A DNA stretch of 64,000 nucleotides from Anaerolineae bacterium (GCA_018432315.1 JAHDLB010000012.1:62001-126000), one strand, 5' to 3'. Shown: positions 7,853 through 17,541, counted from the stretch's first letter. The notes: generated by a model from the sequence alone, not told the origin. Made by a program: numbers and translations.

Positions 7853-10291
7853 ATGGCAGACAAACAACTTACCCTACCCGTCACCGGCATGACGTGTGCC
7901 AACTGCGTGGCGACCGTCGAGCGCAACGTGCGCAAGCTGGACGGCATCCGCGAGGCGAACGTCAACTTCGCCAGCGAGAAACTCACCCTCACCTACGACG
8001 ACTCGCTGCTGAAGATGGACGAGATCGTCGGGCGCATCCGCCGCGCCGGGTATGACGTGGCCCAGCAGACGGTCGATCTGGCGATCACCGGCATGGACTG
8101 CGTGAACTGCGCGGCCAACGTCTCGCGCGCGCTCGAAAAAGTGGACGGCGTGCTGGACGTGAACGTCAATTTTGCGACCGAGCACGCCCTGGTCACGCTG
8201 GCCGCGGGCGTCCCGCGCAGCAGCCTGGTCGCCGCCGTCGAGAAGGCGGGCTACAACGTGGTCCAGGCCGAGGACGAGGCCGAGCTCGAAGACGCCGAAC
8301 AGGCCGCGCGCCAGGCCGAGATCCGGCACAACGTCCAGCGCGTGCTGATCGGCGCGCTGTTCACGCTGCCGCTGTTCGTCCTGAGCATGGGGCGCGACTT
8401 CGGCCTCTGGGGCAAATGGGCGCACGCCGGTTGGGTCAACGTGCTGTTCTGGGCGCTGGCGAGCCCCGTGCAGTTCTTCGTGGGCCGCGAGTTCTACGTG
8501 GGCGCCTACAAATCGCTGCGCAACGGCTCGTCCAACATGGACGTGCTGGTCGCGCTGGGCTCCAGCGTGGCCTATTTCTACAGCGTATTCGTCACGCTGG
8601 GTGCCATCGGTGGGCACGTCTATTTCGAGACGTCGGCCTCGATCATCACCCTGATCGCGACCGGCACCCTGCTCGAATCTGTCGCCAAAGGCCGGACCAG
8701 CGCCGCAATCAAAAAGCTGATGGGCCTGCGCGCCAAGACGGCCCGTGTGATCCGCGACGGGCAGGAGATCGACATCCCGGTCGAGCAGGTGAGCGCCGGG
8801 GACCTGATCATCGTGCGGCCCGGCGAGAAAATCCCGGTCGATGGCGTGGTGCGCGAGGGCCAGAGCGCCGTCGACGAGAGCATGATCACCGGCGAGAGCC
8901 TGCCGGTCGACAAGGGCCCCGGCGACCCGGTCATCGGCGCGACGATCAACAAGCAGGGCCTGCTGACCTTCGAGGCGACGAAGGTCGGGCGCGAGACGGC
9001 GCTGGCCCAGATCATCCGGCTGGTCGAACAGGCGCAGGGCAGCAAAGCCCCGATCCAGCGGCTGGCCGACCGCGTCTCGGCGGTCTTCGTGCCCACCGTG
9101 GTCTCGGTCGCCATTCTGACCTTCGCCATCTGGATCATCGGCACGGGCGAGTTCACCCCGGCCATGATCCGCATGATCGCCGTGTTGATCATCGCCTGCC
9201 CGTGCGCGATGGGCCTCGCCACGCCGACCGCGATCATGGTCGGCATGGGCAAAGGCGCCGAAACCGGCATCCTCTTCAAGAGCAGCGAGGCGTTGGAGCG
9301 CGGGCGCAAGCTGACCGCCGTCGTGCTGGACAAAACCGGCACGCTAACGCGCGGCGAGCCGAGCGTCACCGACGTGGTCGTTCGCAGCGCCGCCGCCATC
9401 GACGAGCCGGGCCTGCTGGCGCTGGCGGCCAGCGCCGAGCGCGGCAGCGAGCATCCCCTGGGCGCGGCCATCGTGCGTGCCGCCGCCGAGCGCGGCCTGC
9501 CGCTGAGCAGCCCGCAGCGCTTCGAGGCGCTGACCGGCCAGGGCGTTCGCGCCGAGATCGACGGGCGCGCCGTGCTGCTGGGCAACCTGTCGCTGATGAC
9601 GAGCCAGCAGGTGCACCTCAACGGGCTGGAAGGCGAAGCCCAACGCCTGCAGCAGGAAGCCAAAACGACGATGTGGCTGGCCGTCGATGGGCAGGCCAGC
9701 GGCGTGATCGCGGTGGCCGACACGATCAAAGACGGATCGGTCGAGGCGGTCAAACAGCTTCACGAACTGGGCCTGACGGTCGTCATGATGACCGGCGACA
9801 ACCAGGCCACCGCCGACGCCATCGCCCGCGAAGTGGGCATCGACCGCGTCTTCGCCGAGGTCAAGCCGGGCGACAAGGCCGCCTACGTCAAACAGCTCCA
9901 GTCCGAGGGCTACAGCGTCGGCATGGTCGGCGACGGCATCAACGACGCCCCCGCCCTGGCCCAGGCCGACGTCGGGATCGCGATCGGCACCGGCACGGAC
10001 GTGGCGATGGAAGCCGCCGACGTCACGCTGATCGGCGGCGACCTGCGCGGTGTGCCGCGCGCCATCGCGCTCAGCAAGAAGACCGTGCGCACCATCAAGC
10101 AGAACCTGTTCTGGGCGTTCGCCTACAACGTCACGCTGATCCCGGTTGCGGCGGGCGTGCTGGCCCCGGTGGAGAGCGCGCCGGAGATCCTGCGCCACCT
10201 GCACCCGATCCTGGCGGCGGGGGCTATGGCCCTCAGCGACGTCTTCGTGATCGGCAACAGCCTGCGGCTGCGCAATACCCCCCTCAACTGA
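7853..10291 (+). CDS. copA: Copper-exporting P1B-type ATPase
   Basis: An 812-residue membrane ATPase that pumps Cu(I) out of the cytoplasm. Two N-terminal HMA domains carry CxxC at C15/C18 (GMTCANC) and C83/C86 (GMDCVNC). The transmembrane copper motif is CPC at 449-451. The actuator-domain TGES is at 346-349, the phosphorylation site DKTGT starts at D493, GSEHPLG is the nucleotide-binding HP motif, and GDGIND starts at about 693. The CPC motif and the csoR and copZ neighbours mark it as CopA/CtpV-like rather than a zinc or cadmium pump. It ends in a strong terminator. Regulation is expected by CsoR from 7238-7263. Confidence 0.96.
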   Translation: MADKQLTLPVTGMTCANCVATVERNVRKLDGIREANVNFASEKLTLTYDDSLLKMDEIVGRIRRAGYDVAQQTVDLAITGMDCVNCAANVSRALEKVDGVLDVNVNFATEHALVTLAAGVPRSSLVAAVEKAGYNVVQAEDEAELEDAEQAARQAEIRHNVQRVLIGALFTLPLFVLSMGRDFGLWGKWAHAGWVNVLFWALASPVQFFVGREFYVGAYKSLRNGSSNMDVLVALGSSVAYFYSVFVTLGAIGGHVYFETSASIITLIATGTLLESVAKGRTSAAIKKLMGLRAKTARVIRDGQEIDIPVEQVSAGDLIIVRPGEKIPVDGVVREGQSAVDESMITGESLPVDKGPGDPVIGATINKQGLLTFEATKVGRETALAQIIRLVEQAQGSKAPIQRLADRVSAVFVPTVVSVAILTFAIWIIGTGEFTPAMIRMIAVLIIACPCAMGLATPTAIMVGMGKGAETGILFKSSEALERGRKLTAVVLDKTGTLTRGEPSVTDVVVRSAAAIDEPGLLALAASAERGSEHPLGAAIVRAAAERGLPLSSPQRFEALTGQGVRAEIDGRAVLLGNLSLMTSQQVHLNGLEGEAQRLQQEAKTTMWLAVDGQASGVIAVADTIKDGSVEAVKQLHELGLTVVMMTGDNQATADAIAREVGIDRVFAEVKPGDKAAYVKQLQSEGYSVGMVGDGINDAPALAQADVGIAIGTGTDVAMEAADVTLIGGDLRGVPRAIALSKKTVRTIKQNLFWAFAYNVTLIPVAAGVLAPVESAPEILRHLHPILAAGAMALSDVFVIGNSLRLRNTPLN

Positions 10292-10312
10292 CGCGCGAAC
10301 CGCTTCTCACAC

Positions 10313-10349
10313 AGGGCACCCGTGACTCCGGTCAGGGTGCCCTTTCGTT
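10313..10349 (+). terminator. Intrinsic terminator after copA
   Basis: AGGGCACCC at 10313-10321 pairs with GGGTGCCCT at 10335-10343, followed by TTCGTTT. The loop itself contains TGAC/GTCA, which can extend the stem. Confidence 0.8.
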
Positions 10350-10360
10350 TGCGGTGCGAT

Positions 10361-10366
10361 TATAAT
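10361..10366 (+). promoter_or_regulatory. Candidate -10 box of the DUF3267-like gene
   Basis: A consensus TATAAT stands 34 bp before the ATG at 10400. No good -35 is seen at 16-18 bp, where the copA terminator lies. Confidence 0.4.
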
Positions 10367-10399
10367 CAGGACACCGTCGCCCATTCACCGGAGCCTGGC

Positions 10400-11008
10400 A
10401 TGTGGAAGCGCACCACCCAACCGATCCGGAGCCTGCCGCCGCATTACCGCGAAGCTGAGCGGATGCGCGTGACCGAGCCGCGCCGCCTGTTCTGGCTGAA
10501 CGTGTTCTCGATCATTCCGCTGGCGGGCAGCGGGTTGGTGCTCGGCGGCCTGCTGGCGATCTACAACGCGGCGAATGCGCCGCTGGTGATCCACGCCCTG
10601 CCCCAATCGATTCCCTCGGAGTTGGGTTTGTTGCTGGTGCTGCTGGTGCTGCCGCTCCACGAGTGGATTCATGGGCAGGCGATCCGCTATTACGGCCACA
10701 AGCCGCGCTATGGGGCCAAGTTCTTCGTGCTGTTCGCCACCGCCGACGGCGCGCTGTTCCGGCGCGACGAGTTCATCCGCATCGCGCTGGCGCCGCTGGT
10801 GGGGATCACTGCCGTGGGGACGCCGCTCCTGGCTTTTCTGCCGGCAGGGCTGGCGCAGTGGGTCGCGCTGGCGGTGATGATGAACGCGGGCGGGGCCATC
10901 GGCGACATCTGGATGACCGCCGTCGCGCTGCGGTTCGCCCCGTCCGCCCTGATCCGCGACGAGGAAGACAGCATGCGCGTGTTCGTCGCCGCGCCCAGGA
11001 TCGCCTAG
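10400..11008 (+). CDS. DUF3267-like integral membrane protein with an HExxH motif
   Basis: The product is 202 residues with about four to five hydrophobic segments. The ATG at 10400 was preferred over the frame start at 10322 because the latter lies in the copA terminator. Its key feature is HEWIHG (H87, E88, H91) inside a hydrophobic helix after LLLVLLVLPL, the metal-binding signature of membrane zinc peptidases. GAKFFVLFATADGALFRRDEFIRIALAPL and a late N-x-x-G-x-x-x-D segment (NAGGAIGDIWM) fit the DUF3267/putative zincin group. Substrate unknown. Its stop codon overlaps the end of the convergent glycosyltransferase gene by four bases. Confidence 0.7.
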   Translation: MWKRTTQPIRSLPPHYREAERMRVTEPRRLFWLNVFSIIPLAGSGLVLGGLLAIYNAANAPLVIHALPQSIPSELGLLLVLLVLPLHEWIHGQAIRYYGHKPRYGAKFFVLFATADGALFRRDEFIRIALAPLVGITAVGTPLLAFLPAGLAQWVALAVMMNAGGAIGDIWMTAVALRFAPSALIRDEEDSMRVFVAAPRIA

Positions 11009-13089
11009 CGCCGTACCTCGAAGCCGGGCACCAGCGCGCGGTCGCTGCCATCGGCCAGGGCCAGCCGCTCGCCCGTATCCAGCCGGTACACTCCCACCTC
11101 GACCGAATACCAGCCCGGCGGCATGTCGTCCGGGACGCGCAGCCGGTGCCGGTCGGTGAGGACCTGCCCTGCCCACAGCGCCGTGGTGGGCGTCCCTGCC
11201 GGGTAGCCATCGTCCGTCGCCCAGACGGTGTTATCCGCGCCGAGCAGGTGGACGAACACGGTGTAATCCTCCGGTGGGCGCTCGGCCACCTCCCAGAACA
11301 GCCGCAGATCGAAGCGCTCGCCCGGCTTTGCGCCGGCGCGATCGAGCGCGTAGCCCAGCAGGCGCAGCGGCCCGAACGCGAGATCGAGGTTGGCTGGCGG
11401 ATCGTCCGGCGCGGGCTGGCTGTGCGTCACGCGGAAGGTATGCGTCCCGTCCGGCGCGCGCAGCGTGTATTCGCCCGGCGGATAGGCGGGATAGACCGGG
11501 AACTGGAGCAGGCTCCAGCCGCCCGCCGCCGTCTGTGCCGCGATCACCCGCCCGGCGGTTTCGAGGCTGGCCGTCGCGCCATCCGGCACCCCGATCCGGA
11601 CCGTGTCGCCCGGTCGCGCCTCGCGGATGGCAGGGATCAGCGTGCGGTCGCTGCCCGGCGGAGCTTCCGCGTCCGCCGCGTACAGCGTGACCGCGTTGTG
11701 CTCGAACGGGGCGCGCCAGATGGGCGTGTAATGCGCGTCCAGCCAGGCCACGCTCTCGCCTGCGGGATCGCTCAGGTTGCGCTCGATCTCGACGAACCAG
11801 AACCGCGAGGCATCGCCCACGATGGCGCGCATGTGCCTGTCGAGATCGTCCACGGGCAGTGGGATCCCGCGTGCTCGAAGGTCGGAGTCGCCGCCTGCGG
11901 CGCGGTCCATGTGGTAATACACCAGCGGGTAGCGGTCGTCGGACACGAAGAACACCGGCTCACCGGGTGCGGCCAGCAGGTCGATCGTGCGGAACAGGGT
12001 GGCATAGTCGTCCCGATAATAGCGGTTGTCCGCCTCGCGCAGGAACGCCGCCCCGTACAACAGCGTCAGGCCCAGCGCCGCCGCCATGCCCAGGGCGCGC
12101 CACTTCCGCCGCAGGGCATCGAGCGCCAGCCCGAACGCGACGTAGACCAGCGGCACGAAGATCACCAGATAGCGCGCTTCGGGCCGGGGCGCGTAGAAGC
12201 GCCACGACGGCAGGCTAAGCAGGTAGATCACCAGCGGCGGGCAGATCACTAACAGCGCGACCAACGCGCCGTCGGATCGCCGCCGCCACGCGTACAGCGC
12301 CAGCCCGGCGACCAGCCCGGCCATGACGACCAGCGTCGGCGCGAGATACCGGTCGAGATCGACCGATGCGCCGGTCGCCCACAGCGTCGCCGCCAGTTGG
12401 AACACGAACGCCGCCGAGCCTTCGAAGTCTCCGCCGCCGCCGCGGATGTGCCTCACCGCGTAGATCGCCCACAGCCCAAGCAGCAGCGCGATGGCGATCA
12501 TCGCCGCGATCCACGCCCGACGGAACGCGCGCGAATGCGTCCGCCAGCCCAATAGCCAGTGCAGGTTCAAAATGGCGAGGACGAAGCCGCCCAGGTAGTG
12601 GGTCAGCGGGATGGCCGCCCCGGCCAGCACCAACAGCGCCCACCAGCCGCGCGCGCCCCTCACGCGCAGCGCCGCGTAGACGGTCAGCGCGGCCCACGCC
12701 GAAGCCATCGCGTACATGCGCGTTTCTTGCGACCAGCCGATGTGCAGCGCCGACAGCGCGATGAAGAACGCCGCGAGCGCTCCGGCGCGGCGCCCGCCCA
12801 GCCGGGCCGCGACAGCATACGTCGCGGCGACAGCGACCAGCCCCCACAGGGCCGACAAATAGCGGACGGCAAACTCGCTGATGCCCGCCGCCCGGACCCA
12901 GGCGAACAGCGCCCACTGGTACAGCGGCGGCTGCACGTCGTAGGACGTGATCTCGGTGGCATCGGCCAGCGACTGCTGCGCGACGTGGACCGACCACGCC
13001 TCGTCCCACCAGGCGGCTTTTTCGCCCAACGCGTACACGCGCAGCGCAAACGCGGCCAGCAGCACCCCAACGATGATGAAACGGCGCAA
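11005..13089 (-). CDS. Family-39-type glycosyltransferase (polyprenol-phosphate sugar dependent), membrane protein
   Basis: A GT-C fold enzyme, 694 residues. The start is set at a TTG at 13089: AGGA lies about 9 bases upstream, the hydrophobic N-terminus RRFIIVGVLLAAFALRVY follows, and the sequence before it lies inside the AIM24 gene. The first outer loop has the acidic catalytic motif WWDEAWSVH, followed by YDVQPPLYQWAL, typical of GT39/ArnT/PMT enzymes that move a sugar from a polyprenyl phosphate to a lipid or protein. About ten more hydrophobic segments follow, then a soluble C-terminal domain of about 270 residues. The TTG start lies 6 bases past the AIM24 stop, so translation is probably coupled. 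Confidence 0.8.
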   Translation of the reverse strand: MRRFIIVGVLLAAFALRVYALGEKAAWWDEAWSVHVAQQSLADATEITSYDVQPPLYQWALFAWVRAAGISEFAVRYLSALWGLVAVAATYAVAARLGGRRAGALAAFFIALSALHIGWSQETRMYAMASAWAALTVYAALRVRGARGWWALLVLAGAAIPLTHYLGGFVLAILNLHWLLGWRTHSRAFRRAWIAAMIAIALLLGLWAIYAVRHIRGGGGDFEGSAAFVFQLAATLWATGASVDLDRYLAPTLVVMAGLVAGLALYAWRRRSDGALVALLVICPPLVIYLLSLPSWRFYAPRPEARYLVIFVPLVYVAFGLALDALRRKWRALGMAAALGLTLLYGAAFLREADNRYYRDDYATLFRTIDLLAAPGEPVFFVSDDRYPLVYYHMDRAAGGDSDLRARGIPLPVDDLDRHMRAIVGDASRFWFVEIERNLSDPAGESVAWLDAHYTPIWRAPFEHNAVTLYAADAEAPPGSDRTLIPAIREARPGDTVRIGVPDGATASLETAGRVIAAQTAAGGWSLLQFPVYPAYPPGEYTLRAPDGTHTFRVTHSQPAPDDPPANLDLAFGPLRLLGYALDRAGAKPGERFDLRLFWEVAERPPEDYTVFVHLLGADNTVWATDDGYPAGTPTTALWAGQVLTDRHRLRVPDDMPPGWYSVEVGVYRLDTGERLALADGSDRALVPGFEVRR

Positions 13090-13094
13090 TCGAT

Positions 13095-13778
13095 TTATTC
13101 CTGCCCGCCGTTGCCCGGCAGCAAAGGCACCAGCCACGACAGCAGCGCGTCTTCGGACCGGGTCTGCATGTACACGCGGCCCGGCCCGGTCAGGTCGACC
13201 ACCAGGCCCTCGCCGCTGAACAGGGTCGAGCGCACGCCGCCCACCATGCGCACGTTGAAACCCATCCCCTCGGTGAACGAAACCAGGTGACCGGTATCGA
13301 CGGTGTAGCGCTGGCCTTGCGCCAGATCGATCGGGTGGATGGCGCCATACGACGAGAGGATCAGCAGCCCGCTGCCGCGCGCGCGCAGCATGATCAGCCC
13401 TTCGGACGCGAAAAACGTCTTCGCCCCGCTCCAACTGGTATCGACTTCGACGCCCATCGACGAGGCCACATACGATCCCCCCTGCACCAACAGCGATTCG
13501 TCTTGCAGTTTCAGGATCATCATGTCGCCGGGAAGGGTCGGTGCCAGGTTGATCTGGCCGCCAAAGTCGGGCGCCTGGTAGACGTTCAGAAAGAAGCTCT
13601 CGCCGCCGAAAAACGAGCGCGACAGGCTGCGCAGCAGCCCGCCCTCCATGCGCGTCTGGAGCCGCATGCCCTCGGTCATGCTCACCAGCGCGCCCGATTC
13701 GACGCGGATCTCTTCGCCCGGCGCGAGATTGACAACCGCCATCGAATACGACGGGCGGTAAAGGATTTCTGCCTGCAT
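13095..13778 (-). CDS. AIM24 / TIGR00266 family protein
   Basis: The product is 227 residues, almost all beta structure. It carries the repeated family phrase VESGALVSMTEGMRLQTRMEGG near the start and VDTGHLVSFTEGMGFNVRMVGG near the end, separated by FFLNVYQAPDFGGQINLAPTLPGDMM. This is the AIM24 fold of two related beta-sandwich halves. The bacterial function is not established; no signal peptide or membrane segment is seen. It is upstream of and probably cotranscribed with the GT39 gene, whose start overlaps the end region of this gene. Confidence 0.88.
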   Translation of the reverse strand: MQAEILYRPSYSMAVVNLAPGEEIRVESGALVSMTEGMRLQTRMEGGLLRSLSRSFFGGESFFLNVYQAPDFGGQINLAPTLPGDMMILKLQDESLLVQGGSYVASSMGVEVDTSWSGAKTFFASEGLIMLRARGSGLLILSSYGAIHPIDLAQGQRYTVDTGHLVSFTEGMGFNVRMVGGVRSTLFSGEGLVVDLTGPGRVYMQTRSEDALLSWLVPLLPGNGGQE

Positions 13779-14166
13779 GAATCGCCCTCCTCAGCTATCC
13801 CGTCCACGAGTTCACGGGCAAGTATATGAGATTTTCGGGCGCCAGCCCACAACTTAACGAGCTTTAATCTGGCGTTAAATCGCCGTTCAAGCGGCGGTGG
13901 TAACCTGCCCCATGTTCTGGCTGCGCGCTGCCTGCCGAGCCGGTGCCGAGTCCGATCCGGGATGCGTCCAGAACCGGCACAAAATACGGCATATGTGGAG
14001 GTTGCAGGCAGTGGCTCACCCCCATATCTTGGGGTTGATTCGGTGCGGCATTTTCTCTCAAAATGAGCAAGAAAATGTTGCGTGCTTAGAACAAATGATC
14101 TATTCTCATGGGTATCAAATCAGCGGCAGTCCGGCCCCTGGGGTTGGGCGAAGGAGGCTGAACACC
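13779..14166. other. Intergenic region with possible RNA structure
   Basis: Between the divergent AIM24 gene and the small ORF at 14167. It contains a hairpin CGCCG/CGGCG at 13881-13896, a longer closing stem GTTCTGG (13914-13920) with CCAGAAC (13968-13974), and CTGCCTGC (13928-13935) that is complementary over 8 bp to GCAGGCAG (14004-14011), which could make a pseudoknot. No coding frame was supported here. Confidence 0.4.
14078..14106 (+). promoter_or_regulatory. Candidate promoter for the small ORF at 14167
   Basis: TTGCGT at 14078-14083 and TATTCT at 14101-14106 with 17 bp spacing, about 60 bp before the ATG. Confidence 0.4.
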
Positions 14167-14589
14167 ATGAAGCGTCATCTGATACTGGTTTGTCATGCCG
14201 CCGACGGTCATTTCGCCGACGGCAATCGCCAGTCGGTGCGGCGGGTGCTGGATCAATCCCTGTGGATCGCGCGCATCGACCCCCTGGGACGAGAACGCTA
14301 CGCGATTCGCTGCCCCGATGGCGGCAGGTTGGACCTTCACGCTCCCGGACTCGACGGGTATCGCTCGTTTCACCGCATGGAAGTGACGGTGGACGCCGAC
14401 GGCTGGACCAAAGACATGCTCAACCTGATCCTGGAGCTGATGCGGGCCGGTGGGTTCGGCCTGATGGACAGCCTCGAAACCTCCCAGTTCATCGTCGCGT
14501 CGCCCGATCAGGTTTCGTACTTCCCGCGCCTGCCCGAGGCGCCCCTGCTGGTGCGCGATTCGCGCGACCTCGGCTACTCGATTCTTTGA
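14167..14589 (+). CDS. Hypothetical protein, 140 residues
   Basis: The product is soluble and mixed alpha/beta, with no signal peptide, and I do not recognise its family. The start is secure: AAGGAGG at 14151-14157 stands 9 bases before the ATG. The N-terminus MKRHLILVCHAADG is strand-like, and the middle GWTKDMLNLILELMRAGGFGLMDS looks like an amphipathic helix. The protein ends in SRDLGYSIL. It is a single-gene unit between divergent AIM24 and convergent rny, and ends just before a hairpin terminator. Confidence 0.65.
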   Translation: MKRHLILVCHAADGHFADGNRQSVRRVLDQSLWIARIDPLGRERYAIRCPDGGRLDLHAPGLDGYRSFHRMEVTVDADGWTKDMLNLILELMRAGGFGLMDSLETSQFIVASPDQVSYFPRLPEAPLLVRDSRDLGYSIL

Positions 14590-14614
14590 CCTCACTCCAT
14601 CGTCCTGAATACAA

Positions 14615-14642
14615 AACGGCGGGCTCGCGCGAGTCCGCCGTT
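14615..14642. terminator. Hairpin between convergent genes
   Basis: AACGGCGG with CCGCCGTT closes a 12-bp stem over a GCGC tetraloop (one G-T pair). It lacks a long T-run, so it may act as a weak bidirectional terminator for the small ORF and for rny. Confidence 0.55.
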
Positions 14643-14663
14643 CGACCGGAGCTTGCTCCCCGG

Positions 14664-16193
14664 CTATTTCGCGTAATCGACCGCCCGCGTCTCGCGGATG
14701 ATCGTCACTTTGATCTGGCCCGGATATTGCATCGTCTCTTCGATGCGCTTCGAGATATCGCGTGCCAGCCGCATCGCCGCCAGATCGTCGATCTCGTCCG
14801 GCTTGACCATGATGCGCACCTCGCGCCCGGCTTGCAGCGCGTAGCTCTGCTCGACGCCGGAGAATTCTTTGGCGATGTCTTCCAGCGCCTTGACGCGGCG
14901 GATGTACGTGTCCAGGCTCTCGCGGCGCGCGCCGGGCCGGGCGCCTGAGATCGCGTCGGCGGCCTCGACGATCAGGGCTTCGACGCACTCCTGCTCGATC
15001 TCGTGGTGGTGGCTGGCGATGCAGTTCACGACCCGCGCGTTGACGCCGAACCGCTTGACGAACTCGGCGCCGATCGTCGCGTGCGTGCCCTCGACCTCGT
15101 GATCGATCGCCTTCCCGATGTCGTGCAGCAGGCCGCCGGCCTTCGCCACAGCGACATCTGCGCCCAGCTCCGCCGCGATCATTCCGGCGATGTGCGCCGT
15201 TTCGATGGCGTGGGCGTGCTGGTTCTGGCCGTAGCTGGTGCGGAACTTGAGCCGCCCCAACAGCTTGAGGATTTCGTTGTGCAGGCCCGGCACGCCGGCC
15301 TCGTAGGCGGCGCGCTCGCCTTCTTCGCGGACCACCCGCTCGACTTCCTTCTGGGCGTCGGACACCAGTTTTTCGATGCGTGCCGGGTGGATGCGGCCAT
15401 CGAGCACCAGCTTCGCCATCGCCCGCTTGGCGACCTCGCGCCGGATCGGGTCAAAGCTGGAGACGGTCACCGCTTCAGGCGTATCGTCGACCACGACATC
15501 CACGCCGGTGGCCTGCTCAAACGCGCGGATGTTGCGCCCGTTGCGCCCGATGATCCGGCCCTTCATCTCGTCGGAGGGCAGGTCCACCACGCTGACCGCG
15601 ATCTCGTTGACCTGCTCGGACGCGATGCGCTGGATCGCCAGGGCGATGATGTCGCGCGCGCGGTTGTCGGCGTCGATCTTCGTCTCTTCCTCGACCTCGC
15701 GAATGCGGCGGGCCATATCCTGCCGCGTCTCCTGCTCGACCATCATCAGCAGTTCTTCGCGGGCCTCGTCGCGGGTCATCTCGGCCACCCGCTCCAGCTC
15801 GGCTTTTTGCTCGTCGTACATGACGGTGATCTCGTTCTGGCGCTTGTCGAGCTTGCTCTGGCGCTTGTTCAGGTTCTGCTCGCGCAGTTCCAGCCGCTCG
15901 TAGCGTGCGTCGAGATCCTCGCGGCGTTTTTGCAGCCGATCGCTCTCACGATCGACTTCCAGGCGTCTTCGCTTGGCGTTTTCTTCGGCTTCTCGCTGGA
16001 TGCGCAGCGCTTCGTCCCGGGCGTCGACAATCGTCTGCCGCGCCTGGTTTTGCGCCTCGCTGAGAATGCGAGCGGCCTCCTCTTCGACCTGGCGCTTGCG
16101 ACCGGTCCCCTGGACATTCTGGACCATCAGCAGACCGGCAGCGCCCAGCCCAACGCCAATCGCTAGCCCGATCAGGGCAATCACGATTTCCAT
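14664..16193 (-). CDS. rny: Ribonuclease Y
   Basis: A 509-residue membrane-tethered endoribonuclease that starts bulk mRNA decay. The order is complete: an N-terminal membrane helix ([20 protein letters not shown]), a coiled coil rich in Arg/Glu/Gln to about residue 200, a KH RNA-binding domain with [17 protein letters not shown], then an HD domain with [26 protein letters not shown] and IASHHHEIE, and the C-terminal [17 protein letters not shown]. The length is standard. It lies 5 bp after the recX stop, so the two are cotranscribed; rny next to recX is seen in several bacterial groups. Confidence 0.97.
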   Translation of the reverse strand: MEIVIALIGLAIGVGLGAAGLLMVQNVQGTGRKRQVEEEAARILSEAQNQARQTIVDARDEALRIQREAEENAKRRRLEVDRESDRLQKRREDLDARYERLELREQNLNKRQSKLDKRQNEITVMYDEQKAELERVAEMTRDEAREELLMMVEQETRQDMARRIREVEEETKIDADNRARDIIALAIQRIASEQVNEIAVSVVDLPSDEMKGRIIGRNGRNIRAFEQATGVDVVVDDTPEAVTVSSFDPIRREVAKRAMAKLVLDGRIHPARIEKLVSDAQKEVERVVREEGERAAYEAGVPGLHNEILKLLGRLKFRTSYGQNQHAHAIETAHIAGMIAAELGADVAVAKAGGLLHDIGKAIDHEVEGTHATIGAEFVKRFGVNARVVNCIASHHHEIEQECVEALIVEAADAISGARPGARRESLDTYIRRVKALEDIAKEFSGVEQSYALQAGREVRIMVKPDEIDDLAAMRLARDISKRIEETMQYPGQIKVTIIRETRAVDYAK

Positions 16194-16198
16194 GGGGC

Positions 16199-16852
16199 TT
16201 ACTCCTCGTTTGTTTGCTCAGATTCAAAGTCATCAGGTCGTTCAGCTAACATGTGATCCACAACTTCACGGACGACATCGTAATCAAAGCCCCGACGAAC
16301 CAGGAACGCGCCCAACCGCTGGCGAAACTCGTCCGGCGCCAGGCCGCGCAGCCGCCGCGCCTTGTCTTCGGCAGCCTGCCGGGCCGATGACGCCGGGTCC
16401 AGCCCATCGAGGACTTCGTTGATGATGGATTCCGAGATGCCCTTTTGGCGCAGCTCGTAGCGCAGCGCGCGCGGCCCGCGGGGGCGGAACCGCTCGCGGT
16501 TTTCGATCCAGTACAGCGCAAACGCGCGATCGTCGACGTAGCCCAGCCGTTCGAGCCGGGCGAGCGCGTCGTCGATCACCGCCGGGGCGATCTCCTTGGA
16601 GTCCAGATTGCGACGGATTTCGGCGCGGCTGTAGGGACGGCGAGCCAGCAGGCGAACAGCCCGGTCGACGGCGCGCGCCACGGCGTCGATCTCGCGCAGC
16701 GCGGTGATTTCGTCTTCAGACAGCACCTGCCCGGTATGCAGCCGGGCCGCTTCGAGCGCGGGCAGCCCAAACGCGAATTCACCGTCCAGGTACACACTCA
16801 CCCGGTCGGCATTCCGCTTTTGGACTTCGAGCTTGGATATGGTCCGGCTCAC
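16199..16852 (-). CDS. recX: Regulatory protein RecX
   Basis: The product is 217 residues, a helical-repeat protein that modulates RecA filaments. I set the start at a GTG (16852), giving [26 protein letters not shown], the usual RecX N-terminus; the longer frame to 17050 runs through a terminator hairpin and cannot be native. The three RecX repeats are seen: [36 protein letters not shown] with the conserved LR..L.RKGI-type [14 protein letters not shown], and [16 protein letters not shown]. recA is not in the window. rny follows after 5 bp. Confidence 0.92.
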   Translation of the reverse strand: MSRTISKLEVQKRNADRVSVYLDGEFAFGLPALEAARLHTGQVLSEDEITALREIDAVARAVDRAVRLLARRPYSRAEIRRNLDSKEIAPAVIDDALARLERLGYVDDRAFALYWIENRERFRPRGPRALRYELRQKGISESIINEVLDGLDPASSARQAAEDKARRLRGLAPDEFRQRLGAFLVRRGFDYDVVREVVDHMLAERPDDFESEQTNEE

Positions 16853-16864
16853 CGAGTTATCCCC

Positions 16865-16901
16865 AAAAAAGACAGCCGTGAGCAACCCTTGCCACGGCTG
16901 T
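16865..16901 (-). terminator. Intrinsic terminator upstream of recX (minus strand)
   Basis: On the minus strand ACAGCCGTG (16901-16893) pairs with CACGGCTGT (16880-16872) and is followed by CTTTTTT. No protein gene ends here on that strand, so it should end either a small RNA or a regulated leader of recX-rny. The recX start is only about 13 bases beyond the T-run. Confidence 0.75.
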
Positions 16902-16965
16902 TTGGCTGATTGTATGTCTGGAACTCGAAGGGGCGCCGCTCGATCGAGCGAACAACACCCCCAAC

Positions 16966-17062
16966 CGGGCGGCTGCCGGATACGGTGACTCCGACCGTCG
17001 AGCGCGCGGGCGATCGTTTCGCCCTGATGAGCGCCAGCCCGACGGAACACCGGTTCCGCCCG
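16966..17062 (-). ncRNA. Possible structured RNA or cis-regulatory leader upstream of recX
   Basis: CGGGCGG at 16966-16972 is complementary to CCGCCCG at 17056-17062 and can close a domain. Inside are ACGGT/ACCGT (16982-16986 with 16994-16998) and GGGCGA/TCGCCC (17008-17013 with 17019-17024), flanked by GCGC/GCGC. A self-complementary GCTCGATCGAGC lies just outside, and the intrinsic terminator at 16865-16901 follows on the minus strand. No known riboswitch core was recognised. Strand is inferred from the terminator. The GC-rich genome makes chance pairing likely enough that this stays tentative. Confidence 0.35.
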
Positions 17063-17541
17063 TTATCGTTTAAGTGTCTACCCGCATTTTCCCGCCGATT
17101 GCCTAAACAATTTCACTGCGCAAAGTTGGCGCGCAACGTTTGTCAAATCGGTCGTTTACCCGGCAATCCCCACAAACCGCTGGTTGTACCTCACGGCCCG
17201 TTCAGTGCCATCATCACCGGGTTTGGGTCAACTCACATCTCTGTGTGAGGATATTCACTTGCAACTAACATTCATCATCCGGATGAATGTAAAGGTGCCC
17301 TTGTCGAGTTCCACAGGTCAACCGTGGCACATTCCGTTATGTCGCAATGTACCCTATATTATGCACACTAGCCGCCAATTGTACAAGCTATCCAAATCAA
17401 TCGCCTCGAATTGTGCGCCTACGGATTTTTTACGGAGCGCTGATCGATTTCTAAAACTGCTCTGACGTTATTTTTACGCAGCCGATCCATCATACTAGCG
17501 AACAGTGAAACCGTGTAGGAAGGTTCATTGAGGAGGTAACT
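17063..17541. other. Intergenic region between recX leader and hsp20
   Basis: A noncoding AT-richer stretch. It holds two clear inverted repeats: CTCACA-N6-TGTGAG at 17232-17249 and ACATTCATC-N5-GATGAATGT at 17268-17290. Both could be protein-binding sites. No CIRCE or HAIR heat-shock element was seen before hsp20, and no convincing sigma-70 promoter was found. Confidence 0.5.

Noticed and set aside
16919-16975. A tRNA-like TTCGAGTTCC segment on the minus strand upstream of recX
   Set aside because: The T-arm stem does not pair and no acceptor or anticodon stems can be built around it.
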